Shown here one piece after another: positions 23,195 through 31,640 of a stretch of DNA of 39,579 nt (positions within the stretch are counted from its first letter, which is position 1; every line of letters begins with the position of its first letter). The stretch spans positions 1-39,579 of the forward strand of contig CANPYJ010000014.1 in NCBI GenBank assembly GCA_947588275.1, given 5' to 3'. Below the pieces are notes generated by a model. It saw nothing but the letters and a program-made list of their open reading frames with translations. It searched no databases and was not told the DNA's origin. The stretch comes from an uncultured Alphaproteobacteria bacterium (GTDB lineage: Bacteria > Pseudomonadota > Alphaproteobacteria > RF32 > CAG-239). A program made the position numbers and the translations under genes.

Positions 23195-23908
23195 ATGCGA
23201 CATTTTAATCGTCCTAACGACGCTTTGCGCCAAATAGAGCTTATTCCGAGTTTTAATCCTTATGCCGAAGGATCTTGTTTGGTTAAGTACGGCAATACGC
23301 ACGTTATCTGCACCGCCAGCGTGGATGAAAAATTGCCCGCCTGGCTTAAAGGTCAAAACAAGGGCTGGATTACCGCCGAATATGCCATGCTGCCGCGCTC
23401 GGCGCAAGTGAGAGTGCCGCGCGAATCCAAAAAACCTTCCGGCCGCACGCAGGAAATTCAGCGGCTTATCGGACGTTCTTTGCGCTCTGTGGTCGATTTG
23501 GAGCGGATGAAAGATTTTTCCATATGTATCGACTGCGACGTTTTGCAAGCTGACGGCGGCACCCGCGTGGCTTCCGTTACCGGCGGTTTTGTGGCGCTTT
23601 ATCAGGCGGTCGGCGGATTGCTGGCGCAGCGCAGAATCAAAGAAAATCCTATTCGCGAATTTGTGGCCGCGGTGTCGTGCGACATCTACAACGGGGAGGC
23701 CGTGCTTGACGTGGACTATGACGAAGATTCCAACTCGCAGGTGGATATGAACTTTGTGATGACCGAAAGCGGCAAACTGGTGGAAATTCAGGGCACGGCC
23801 GAAGGCGCGCCGTTTGACGAAGCGCAGTTTAATGCCATGCTCGCTCTCGGCAAAAAGGGAATCCAAGAAATTATCGCCAAACAAAAGAAAGCGCTGGGTG
23901 TAAAATAA
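23195..23908 (+). CDS. rph: Ribonuclease PH
   Basis: RNase PH trims the 3' ends of tRNA precursors by phosphorolysis. The 237-aa protein starts MRHFNRPNDALRQIELIP and contains ITAEYAMLPRSAQVR, SGRTQEIQRLIGRSLRSVVDL, DCDVLQADGGTRVASVTGGFVAL and DVDYDEDSNSQVDMNFVMT, all strongly conserved. I chose the ATG at 23195 because AGAGG lies at 23184-23188 and the N-terminus matches the family; an in-frame start at 23009 would add 62 unlikely residues. rdgB begins immediately after the stop, so the two are cotranscribed. Confidence 0.95.
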   Translation: MRHFNRPNDALRQIELIPSFNPYAEGSCLVKYGNTHVICTASVDEKLPAWLKGQNKGWITAEYAMLPRSAQVRVPRESKKPSGRTQEIQRLIGRSLRSVVDLERMKDFSICIDCDVLQADGGTRVASVTGGFVALYQAVGGLLAQRRIKENPIREFVAAVSCDIYNGEAVLDVDYDEDSNSQVDMNFVMTESGKLVEIQGTAEGAPFDEAQFNAMLALGKKGIQEIIAKQKKALGVK

Positions 23909-24496
23909 ATGAAAATTCAAAAACTCGTTTTGGCTTCGCATAATGCCGGAAAAATCAATGAAATGCGCCAAATTTTGGCACCCTACGGGGTGGAAATCGT
24001 GAGCGCGGCAGAGCTCAATTTGTCTGACGTGGAAGAAACCGGAACCACTTTTGCCGAAAATGCGGCGCTTAAGGCCGAGGCTCTGGCTGCACAGAGCGGG
24101 TTGCCGTGTCTGGCCGATGATTCCGGCTTGTGCGTGGCGGCACTTGACGGCCGGCCGGGAGTGTATTCGGCGCGCTATGCGGCCGACAACGAAACCCGCA
24201 TCAACAAGTTGTTGGCCGAGCTCAAGCAAAGCGGCCGCGCCGATCGGTCGGCGTATTTTGCCTGTGTGTTGGCGCTCAAGCTGCCCGCCGCGCCGATACG
24301 CTTTTTTGAGGGGCGCGTCAACGGGCGAATTATTGACGTCAGGCGCGGCAATATGGGTTTCGGCTATGATCCGGTATTTGTGCCGGACGGCGAAACTCGA
24401 ACCTTTGCCGAGATGACCAATGCCGAAAAATCGGCCATCTCTCACCGCGGCCGCGCATTGGCCCAGTTTGTTCGGGAGGTTTTTGAAACTGCATAA
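23909..24496 (+). CDS. rdgB: dITP/XTP pyrophosphatase (RdgB/HAM1)
   Basis: RdgB removes deaminated purine triphosphates (dITP, XTP) from the nucleotide pool. The 195-aa protein has the N-terminal LVLASHNAGKINEM motif, ETGTTFAENAALKAEALA, the catalytic LADDSGLCVAALDGRPGVYSARYA block, and GFGYDPVFVPDGETRTFAEM near the C-terminus. All match HAM1-family enzymes. It starts directly after the rph stop. The rph-rdgB pair is widely conserved. addB overlaps its end by 14 bp if the TTG at 24483 is used. Confidence 0.95.
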   Translation: MKIQKLVLASHNAGKINEMRQILAPYGVEIVSAAELNLSDVEETGTTFAENAALKAEALAAQSGLPCLADDSGLCVAALDGRPGVYSARYAADNETRINKLLAELKQSGRADRSAYFACVLALKLPAAPIRFFEGRVNGRIIDVRRGNMGFGYDPVFVPDGETRTFAEMTNAEKSAISHRGRALAQFVREVFETA

Positions 24497-27371
24497 GGTT
24501 TTTAACATATCCGCGACCAACAGCTTTGCCGACGCCTTGGCTCAAAAGCTGCTGGATGAATATGCCGACAATCGGCTTGAGTTGGCCGATATTCTGATTC
24601 TGCTGCCGAATCGGCGCGCCTGCAAAACGCTGGCCGAAGCTTTTGTCCGTCAGGGCGGCAATCGGCCGACTTTGCTGCCCCGTTTGTTGCCGATCGGTGA
24701 AATTGACGACAATGACTTGATGTTGAGCGGTATCGGCAGCGATGCCGGAATCGAGACTGTTTTGCCGGCAATAGAGCCGATGCAGCGGCTGTTGCTGCTT
24801 ATGAAGCTGATTGCCGCGCGGCCGCAGGTTTTTGGCGGCGGAAACGTGCCTCTTGATCAGGCTTGCATGCTGGCGGGAGATTTGGGACGGCTGATAGACG
24901 CTGCGCATTATGAAAATCTGGACTTTTCGCGTTTGGCCGATCTTGTGCCGGAAGAATATGCCGAACATTGGCAGAAAACACTCAAGTTTTTGGAAATTAT
25001 CACTCAAAACTGGCCGCAGATTTTGCAAGAATACGGGCGCACGGATTTGAGCGCGCGCAATCAGGCGCTGATTTTAAAACAGGCAAGCCTGTGGCGGCAA
25101 AATCCGCCCCGCCGCCGGGTGATTATGGCCGGTTCTACCGCCACTTATCCGGCTATGAGGGAGCTGGCAGGAGCGGTGGCTTCGCTGCCGCAAGGTTCTG
25201 TGGTACTGGGAGGACTGGACAGGAATTTGGACGATGAATCGTGGGCGGCGGTCGACGAAACTCATCCGCAGTTTGAGCTTAAACAGCTGCTGGAGTTTTT
25301 GCAGCTTGACCGCCGGCAGGTGCAAGAGCTGATTCCGCCGCGCAATCCGGCTCGTGAAAAGCTCATCAGTGAAACTATGCGGCCGGCGGCAACGACTGAC
25401 CGCTGGCGAAAGCTTCGTTTGTCGGAAGCCGACAAGGCTGTCGAGGGATTGCATATTGTTAACTGCCGCGATATTCGTCAGGAGGCGCTGGCCATCGCGC
25501 TGATTATGAGGCAGACTTTGGAAACTCCCGAAAAAACGGCGGCACTGGTTACGCCGGACAGAAATCTGGCTCGACGGACAGCGGCCGAACTGGAAAGGTG
25601 GAACATAAAAGTCGACGATTCCGCCGGGCGGCCTTTGGTATTGACACCGTGGGGAATCTTTATGCGACTGGTATGTGCGGCCGCCGCAAAAGATGCCAAG
25701 CGGACGGAAATTTTGGCGCTGCTCAAAAATCCGTTGTGCGGCATGGGATTTGACAGAGCCGAACTGCGGCGTCTGGCACGGAAAACGGAAAGAATTTTGT
25801 GGCGCGGACAGCGTGCGGACGAAGCCGGCGAACAGTTGTTGGAAGAGCTCAAACGCAGATTGACTCCTCTGAGCGAACTTTTGGCGCGGCCGCAGGCGGA
25901 TTTCAAAAAGCTTTTGCAAGCGCATATCGCGGTTGCCGAGGCGATGGCACAAACAAATATTGAAGACGGCGCGGCGGTTTTGTGGAAAGGCGATGCCGGC
26001 GCGGCCGGAGCAGGGCAAACCGGACAACTGCTGCAATATGCCGAAACTTTGGGCGACATTCGTTCGGAAGACTATCCGGCGCTGTTTCAGGTTTTGATGC
26101 GGGAAGTTATGGTGCGCCCCAAATACGGCACTCATCCGCGGCTTAAAATTTTGGGACCGATTGAAGCGCGCCTAAATCATTTTGACGTGATGATTCTGGG
26201 AGAGGTAAACGAGGGCGTTTGGCCTGCCGGCACCGCCGCCGATCCGTGGTTGTCACGACCGATGAAACGGGAGTTCGGACTGCCGCAGCCGGAAAAAGCC
26301 ATCGGTATTATGGGGCTGGACTTCGCCTCTTTTATGGGCGCCGAAGAAGTTTATTTGACCCGCGCCGACAAGGTTGAAGGCGCGCCGATGATAAAGTCAC
26401 GCTGGCAGATGCGCTTGGAAACCGTTTTGACGGCGCTTGATTTGACGCCCGAAAAAACAAATTCCGCTCTGATAGAGCATTGGGCACAACATATGGACAG
26501 GCCGTCCGTTTTCGCCAAAAGCCGCCCGCCGGCGCCGACGCCGCCGGTGTATGCGCGGCCGCGCGAACTTTCGGCCACGGCGATGGAGCATCTGATGCGT
26601 GATCCCTACGGCGTCTTTGCCAAGTATATCCTCAAACTTGAGAAACTTAAAGACATTGAGCCGGAACTGACCATGGCAGACTTCGGAAATCTGCTGCATA
26701 AAACGCTGGAAGCCTTTAACAATATGCATCCTGACGAATTTCCGGCCGATGCCGAAGAAGAACTGCTGCGCCTCGGTCGGCAGAAGTTTGAGGAAGATGA
26801 AGCGCTTAAAGATAAAAAAGCCTTTTGGCTGCCGAAGTTTGAAAAAATGATTGAATATCTGGCGACGTTGGAAAGGACTTACCGTCCGCAAATACGGCGT
26901 ATTCACAACGAAATCAAGGGCAGTTATAGTTTTGAGGCGGCTGCCGGAAATTTTGCGGTGACCGCCAAAGCTGACCGCATAGACGAAACCATTGACGGCA
27001 GAATCAACGTGATTGATTACAAAACCGGCAGAGCGCGTAGCTTAAAAGAAGTGAAATCCGGTTTGGCGCCGCAGCTGCCCATAGAGGCGCTGATTGCGCA
27101 AAAAGGCGGGTTTGCGGGGGTGGCGCCAAAACCAGCCGGCAAATTGATGTATTGGCAGCTCGGAAAAGGTAAAGAAATAAAGATAGACGCCGCTGACAGC
27201 AATATTTTGGAAGAAACCGAACAACACATAAGAGAACTGGTAACCCGCTATGATTTTGCGACTACGCCGTATCTTTGCCGGCCAAATCCCAAATGGCAGC
27301 CGGAATACTCGGACTACGAGCATTTGGAGCGGGTGAGCGAATGGTTTGTAAACGAGGACGGCGATGACTGA
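24483..27371 (+). CDS. addB: Double-strand break repair protein AddB
   Basis: AddB is the partner of AddA in the helicase-nuclease that resects double-strand breaks for RecA loading. The protein of about 962 aa has the N-terminal ILLPNRRACKTLAEAFVRQGG, the alphaproteobacterial-type DQACMLAGDLGRLIDAAHYE segment, and a C-terminal PDDEXK-type nuclease block with VIDYKTGRA. No four-cysteine iron-sulfur pattern is seen. The start is uncertain: GGGAGG at 24474-24479 is close to TTG 24483; CTG 24489 is an alternative, and an in-frame ATG at 24420 lies inside rdgB. Its stop overlaps the addA start by 8 bp, so the subunits are translationally coupled. Confidence 0.92.
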   Translation: MKLHKVFNISATNSFADALAQKLLDEYADNRLELADILILLPNRRACKTLAEAFVRQGGNRPTLLPRLLPIGEIDDNDLMLSGIGSDAGIETVLPAIEPMQRLLLLMKLIAARPQVFGGGNVPLDQACMLAGDLGRLIDAAHYENLDFSRLADLVPEEYAEHWQKTLKFLEIITQNWPQILQEYGRTDLSARNQALILKQASLWRQNPPRRRVIMAGSTATYPAMRELAGAVASLPQGSVVLGGLDRNLDDESWAAVDETHPQFELKQLLEFLQLDRRQVQELIPPRNPAREKLISETMRPAATTDRWRKLRLSEADKAVEGLHIVNCRDIRQEALAIALIMRQTLETPEKTAALVTPDRNLARRTAAELERWNIKVDDSAGRPLVLTPWGIFMRLVCAAAAKDAKRTEILALLKNPLCGMGFDRAELRRLARKTERILWRGQRADEAGEQLLEELKRRLTPLSELLARPQADFKKLLQAHIAVAEAMAQTNIEDGAAVLWKGDAGAAGAGQTGQLLQYAETLGDIRSEDYPALFQVLMREVMVRPKYGTHPRLKILGPIEARLNHFDVMILGEVNEGVWPAGTAADPWLSRPMKREFGLPQPEKAIGIMGLDFASFMGAEEVYLTRADKVEGAPMIKSRWQMRLETVLTALDLTPEKTNSALIEHWAQHMDRPSVFAKSRPPAPTPPVYARPRELSATAMEHLMRDPYGVFAKYILKLEKLKDIEPELTMADFGNLLHKTLEAFNNMHPDEFPADAEEELLRLGRQKFEEDEALKDKKAFWLPKFEKMIEYLATLERTYRPQIRRIHNEIKGSYSFEAAAGNFAVTAKADRIDETIDGRINVIDYKTGRARSLKEVKSGLAPQLPIEALIAQKGGFAGVAPKPAGKLMYWQLGKGKEIKIDAADSNILEETEQHIRELVTRYDFATTPYLCRPNPKWQPEYSDYEHLERVSEWFVNEDGDD

Positions 27372-30300
27372 TTGGGAAAAAGAAAAGCAAAATCGCTGCG
27401 CGCTGGCTACCGAACAGCAACGGCAGGCATCTGATCCGGCGGTTTCGGCATGGGTGGAGGCTTCGGCCGGAACCGGCAAAACCAAGGTGTTGTCCGATCG
27501 GGTGCTGCGGCTTTTGCTGAGCGGGGTGAAACCGGAAAAAATTTTGTGTCTGACCTATACCAAGGCGGCGGCGGTAAACATGAGCAACCGCATTGCCGGC
27601 CGGCTCAGCCGATGGGCGGTGACGGACGATGCAGAGCTGGCCAAACAAGTGCGGAGTTTGCTTGGGGAAGAGCCGACAGCCGAAACTTTGGCGCAGGCAC
27701 GGCGATTGTTTGCCATGCTGCTGGATACTCCCGGCGGAATGAAGATTCAAACCATTCACAGTTTTTATCAGGATATTTTGAAAAGGTTTCCGCTGGAAGC
27801 CGGTATTTCACCTTATTTTGAGGTCATGGACGACCGCACGGCGGCCGAAGCGCTGCAAAGCATTAAGGCGGCGCTGTTGGCCAAAATCGAAACCAAACCG
27901 GAGTGCGCAACAGCGCAAGCTTTGGCGTATATCACCACGCAGATGAGTGAACAGACTTTTCCCAAGTTGATGAATGTGCTGACGCAAAATCGCACCAAAA
28001 TTCTGAGTTTGCTTGATCGGAGCGGCGGCAGTCAGGCTTTGGCGCAGGCAGCGGCGGATCGGCTCGGACTGACGCTCGAATGTCGGGAAGAAGATATTGT
28101 CGCGGCATTTTGGGAGCAGACGGATTTGGCAACGGCCAAGCGTTTTTTGGCGGTGGAGGACGAAAAAGGCCGTAAACGAGATTCTGGGCGAGTTGAAGGT
28201 TTGCGTCAGGCGCTGGCGGACAAAAACACCGGTCTTTATATTAATGCGTTTTTCAAAGACGGAAAACGCTGGATTCCCATTAAGGCCGTCCTGGCCGCAG
28301 ATCCGGAAATAGAGGCGTGGTTTGATGCGGAAACGGAGCGAGTGCAGAAACTTCAGGCCAAATTGGCGGCGGTGCGGCTGCTTATGTCCACGCGCGCGGT
28401 TTTGGCACTGGCCGAAGATTTGTTGTACAGTTATAAGACCTACAAGCAGTGTCATGCCAAAGCCGACTATGAAGACCTGATTGTGCAAACCAAACATCTG
28501 CTCGAAAATCCGCAGGTGGCGCAATGGGTTTTGTTTAAGCTTGACGGCGGAATCGACAACGTGCTGATTGATGAGGCGCAAGACACCTCGCCCGACCAAT
28601 GGGCTATTATCAAAGCAATTAGCGACGAGTTTTTTTACGGTCGCGACGGGCAGGCAAAAAATCGCACGGTTTTTGCCGTGGGCGATTGCAAACAATCTAT
28701 ATATTCGTTTCAGGGCGCCGAACCGGCAGAATTTGCCGAAACGCGGAGGCATTTTGCAGAGTTTCGAAAACAGGGCGCGGAGTTCAGAGAAGTTAATCTG
28801 GACGTTTCTTTTCGCTCTACAGCCGCCGTTTTGGATGTGGTGAACGAAGTGTTCGCCGAGTTGCCGGCCAAGCAGGGATTGGCCGAGGAAGGGCAAACAA
28901 TCCGGCATATTCCGTCGCGCATCGGTGAGGCCGGCACAGTGGAATTATGGCCGTTGGTCGAACCTGAAAAAGACGAAAATTTGGAGAGTTGGCAGGTGCC
29001 TTTTGAACGGGTGACCAGCGAATCTTCATGCGCTCGGCTGGCCCGAATGATTGCCGAAAATATTCGACAACAGGTTGTTAACGGAGAAAAACTGGTTTCG
29101 CAAAATCGGCCGCTCAGATACAGCGACTTTATGATTTTGGTGCAACGGCGGCATCCGCTGGTTGAAGAACTGGTACGAGCCTGCAAAAACGTCGGCGTGA
29201 ATGTGACCGGCGCCGACAGAATTAAGCTTTCGGAACAGATTGCCGTCCAAGACTTGCTCTCGCTGGCAAAATTTTGTCTGCTGCCGGAAGATGATTTGAC
29301 TTTGGCCGAAGTTCTGAAGTCGCCGCTGTTCGGGTTGAATGATGACGATTTGTTTAAGTTGTGTTATCGGCGTGAAAAACAAAGTCTGTGGCAGCGGCTG
29401 CGCGAAAATCCGGAATATGCCGCAACGGCCGCGATTTTGCAAGAACTGCTGGCTCTGGCTGATGTGGCGCGGCCGTTTGAGTTTTTCGGCCATGTGCTCA
29501 ATACGCTCGGCGGACGCCAAAAGTTGGTGGCTCAAATCGGTTTGGAGGCAGAAGACGGGGTGGACGAGTTTGTAAACCTCAGCCTTTTGTTTGAACAGGA
29601 ACATACGCCGTCTTTGCAGCTGTTTGTCGAATATATGGAAGAAGACGACGTCGAAATCAAACGAGAGCTTGAAAACGATCAGAGCGATGCGGTGCGAATT
29701 ATGACCGTGCATGGTTCAAAAGGTTTGCAGGCACCGGTGGTGATTGTGCCGGATACCGTGCGGATTAAAAAGTTGTGCAGAGAGGCCGGCGCGTTGATGG
29801 ACAAGGAGCTGCTGTTTTATCCGTTCAGAGCCGACGATTATGACGAAAACTGCGTAAGAATCAAACAAAAAGAACAGCAAAGCCAACTGGAAGAATATCA
29901 TCGTCTGCTTTATGTGGCTTTGACTCGCGCCGAAGACAAACTGTGTATCTGCGGTTATGCCGGCAAAAACAAGATTGACGAAAGCTGTTGGTATGAGTTA
30001 TGTCGGCATGCTCTGCAAAAAATCGGCAGCGAAGAAGACGGCAAATGGGTTTATACGGTGAGAGGCGAAAAAGGAGCCGTTCAGCCGCCGGAAGAGAAAA
30101 AACAGCCGCAGACGACATGGTCAAAGCCGAACTGGATAGCCACGCCGGCGCCTGAAGAAGGACCTTTGGCCAAGCCGTTGGCGCCATCGCGGGCGGATGA
30201 TGCCGACGAGGTCTGCAACTCGCCGCTTGATGCCAAACATCCGGAATATTTTCGTCGCGGACTGATTATCCACAAGCTGTTGCAATTTTTGCCGGATTTG

Positions 30301-30711
30301 CCTCCGGACAAAAGACGTTCGGCGGCGGCAGAATATGTCGGCCGACAAGGCGCGGAGCTGCCGCCGGCCGAGCAACAACGGCTGGCGGAAGAAGTTTTGG
30401 GTTTGCTTGAGAATCCAAGGTTTGCGCCGTTGTTCGGTTCAGATTCAAAAGCGGAAGCAGCAATTATGGGAGAGGCCGAGGGACGAATCATCTCGGGACA
30501 AATCGATCGACTGGCGGTGTTGCCCGACAAAGTGATGATTGTGGACTACAAAACCAATCGTCCGGCGGCCGGCCGGCGTGAAGATGTGCCGGAATCTTAT
30601 GTGCGGCAGCTGCGGGCATATCGTCTGCTGGCCGAAAAAATATATGTCGGAAAACCGGTTGAAACCTATATTTTGTGGACGAATACCGCGCAAATGATGC
30701 AGATTGAATAA
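27364..30711 (+). CDS. addA: Double-strand break repair helicase AddA
   Basis: AddA is a UvrD-like helicase with a C-terminal nuclease. The 1115-aa protein has Walker A ASAGTGKT (33-40), LTYTKAAAVNM, the Walker B segment IDEAQDTSPDQW, SFRSTAAVLDVV, VRIMTVHGSKGLQAPVVI and LYVALTRAEDKLCI. Near the end, MIVDYKTNRP gives the nuclease motif. All the usual motifs are intact, so the enzyme should be active. It overlaps addB by 8 bp and is followed after 94 bp by trxA, a common alphaproteobacterial order. The 94-bp gap is AT-rich, without a clear promoter. Confidence 0.96.
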   Translation: MTDWEKEKQNRCALATEQQRQASDPAVSAWVEASAGTGKTKVLSDRVLRLLLSGVKPEKILCLTYTKAAAVNMSNRIAGRLSRWAVTDDAELAKQVRSLLGEEPTAETLAQARRLFAMLLDTPGGMKIQTIHSFYQDILKRFPLEAGISPYFEVMDDRTAAEALQSIKAALLAKIETKPECATAQALAYITTQMSEQTFPKLMNVLTQNRTKILSLLDRSGGSQALAQAAADRLGLTLECREEDIVAAFWEQTDLATAKRFLAVEDEKGRKRDSGRVEGLRQALADKNTGLYINAFFKDGKRWIPIKAVLAADPEIEAWFDAETERVQKLQAKLAAVRLLMSTRAVLALAEDLLYSYKTYKQCHAKADYEDLIVQTKHLLENPQVAQWVLFKLDGGIDNVLIDEAQDTSPDQWAIIKAISDEFFYGRDGQAKNRTVFAVGDCKQSIYSFQGAEPAEFAETRRHFAEFRKQGAEFREVNLDVSFRSTAAVLDVVNEVFAELPAKQGLAEEGQTIRHIPSRIGEAGTVELWPLVEPEKDENLESWQVPFERVTSESSCARLARMIAENIRQQVVNGEKLVSQNRPLRYSDFMILVQRRHPLVEELVRACKNVGVNVTGADRIKLSEQIAVQDLLSLAKFCLLPEDDLTLAEVLKSPLFGLNDDDLFKLCYRREKQSLWQRLRENPEYAATAAILQELLALADVARPFEFFGHVLNTLGGRQKLVAQIGLEAEDGVDEFVNLSLLFEQEHTPSLQLFVEYMEEDDVEIKRELENDQSDAVRIMTVHGSKGLQAPVVIVPDTVRIKKLCREAGALMDKELLFYPFRADDYDENCVRIKQKEQQSQLEEYHRLLYVALTRAEDKLCICGYAGKNKIDESCWYELCRHALQKIGSEEDGKWVYTVRGEKGAVQPPEEKKQPQTTWSKPNWIATPAPEEGPLAKPLAPSRADDADEVCNSPLDAKHPEYFRRGLIIHKLLQFLPDLPPDKRRSAAAEYVGRQGAELPPAEQQRLAEEVLGLLENPRFAPLFGSDSKAEAAIMGEAEGRIISGQIDRLAVLPDKVMIVDYKTNRPAAGRREDVPESYVRQLRAYRLLAEKIYVGKPVETYILWTNTAQMMQIE

Positions 30712-30805
30712 AAATAAAGAAAATGTGCAAAATACTCTTTAATTTAAAATAAATATCAATTATATTATAAGCATTGCATAAAAATATTTTTGGAAAGGGA
30801 AAACC

Positions 30806-31120
30806 ATGAAAGCGATTACCGATGCACAGTTTGAATCTGAAGTCCTTAAGGCCAAAGGATTGGTTCTGGTTGATTTTTGGGCCGAATGGTGCGGGCCGTG
30901 CCGGCAGCTGATTCCGGTGTTGGAAGAAGTTTCGAAAGAAATGTCAGACAAAGTCGAAATTTGCAAAATGAATGTCGATGAGTCGCCAAACACCGCCGCT
31001 CAGTATGGAATCCGCAGTATTCCGACGATGTTTTTGTTTAAGGACGGAAAACAGATTGACGTTAAGGTCGGGCTTAATTCAAAATCGACATTGGAGACAT
31101 GGATTAATTCCAATTTTTAA
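30806..31120 (+). CDS. trxA: Thioredoxin
   Basis: Thioredoxin is a small disulfide reductant for many cytosolic enzymes. The 104-aa protein has the active site WAEWCGPC (Cys29 and Cys32) and the cis-proline segment SIPTMFLFKDG, with the conserved VDFWAEW leading strand. GGAAAGGG precedes the ATG. It has no signal peptide, so it acts in the cytosol. A terminator follows at 31134-31165. The addA-trxA order is frequent in alphaproteobacteria. Confidence 0.97.
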   Translation: MKAITDAQFESEVLKAKGLVLVDFWAEWCGPCRQLIPVLEEVSKEMSDKVEICKMNVDESPNTAAQYGIRSIPTMFLFKDGKQIDVKVGLNSKSTLETWINSNF

Positions 31121-31133
31121 TTAAATCTTTTGC

Positions 31134-31165
31134 AAAAAAAGCGCCGCAAATACGGCGTTTTTTTT
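31134..31165 (+). terminator. Terminator after trxA
   Basis: The stem CGCCG (31142-31146) / CGGCG (31153-31157) encloses a 6-nt loop. It is preceded by an A-run and followed by eight T (31158-31165). It ends trxA and lies against the stop of the opposing gene. Confidence 0.85.
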
Positions 31166-31640
31166 ATTTTGAGGATTTGTCTTCCAGAACTTCCGGACCC
31201 CAGTCTTCGGTCAACCGCTCCAATTTGGAATTGATGCTGTGCAGACGGCGTTGCGCCGAAGCCGCCGAAATCCATACGAACAGATTAGGCAGTTCATAAT
31301 ACAAAATCATGCCTAAAGCGGCGGCACCCAGCATGATGATAATGTTGAACACATTGTCCAAAATAATGATGGAATGGCGGGCATTGTATTGGTTGAGCAA
31401 GTCGACAATACAAACAAAGACGCCGGCCAAATTGAAACAACCGACAATGGTCAACTGGCTGGCATTTTGTGAATTGGTCATCAGCGCGGTAATTGTCGGC
31501 AATGTGCCGATGAGCAGAATAATGGCGGTTGGCATGGAGATGAACATTAGGGTAATCATGCCGAACAACAGCACCAGCTTTTGCGCGACAGAGAGCTTAA
31601 AGACCGGAGTTTGTGAGGGGCGATGTATGGGTTTAATCAT
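31164..31640 (-). CDS. Small multi-pass membrane protein, partner of the pseudokinase
   Basis: I do not recognise a family. The 158-aa protein has a polar N-terminus, about four hydrophobic segments (about 18-36, 38-56, 62-84, 92-128, some possibly joined), and a charged C-terminal tail (SINSKLERLTEDWGPEVLEDKSSK) that should be cytosolic. The start overlaps the pseudokinase stop by 4 bp (ATGA type), so the two are coupled and may form a complex at the membrane. Confidence 0.55.
   Translation of the reverse strand: MIKPIHRPSQTPVFKLSVAQKLVLLFGMITLMFISMPTAIILLIGTLPTITALMTNSQNASQLTIVGCFNLAGVFVCIVDLLNQYNARHSIIILDNVFNIIIMLGAAALGMILYYELPNLFVWISAASAQRRLHSINSKLERLTEDWGPEVLEDKSSK

Noticed and set aside
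23024..24520. Very long open frame (498 aa) on the minus strand
   Set aside because: It lies opposite rph and rdgB, both unmistakable genes; it is a composition artefact.
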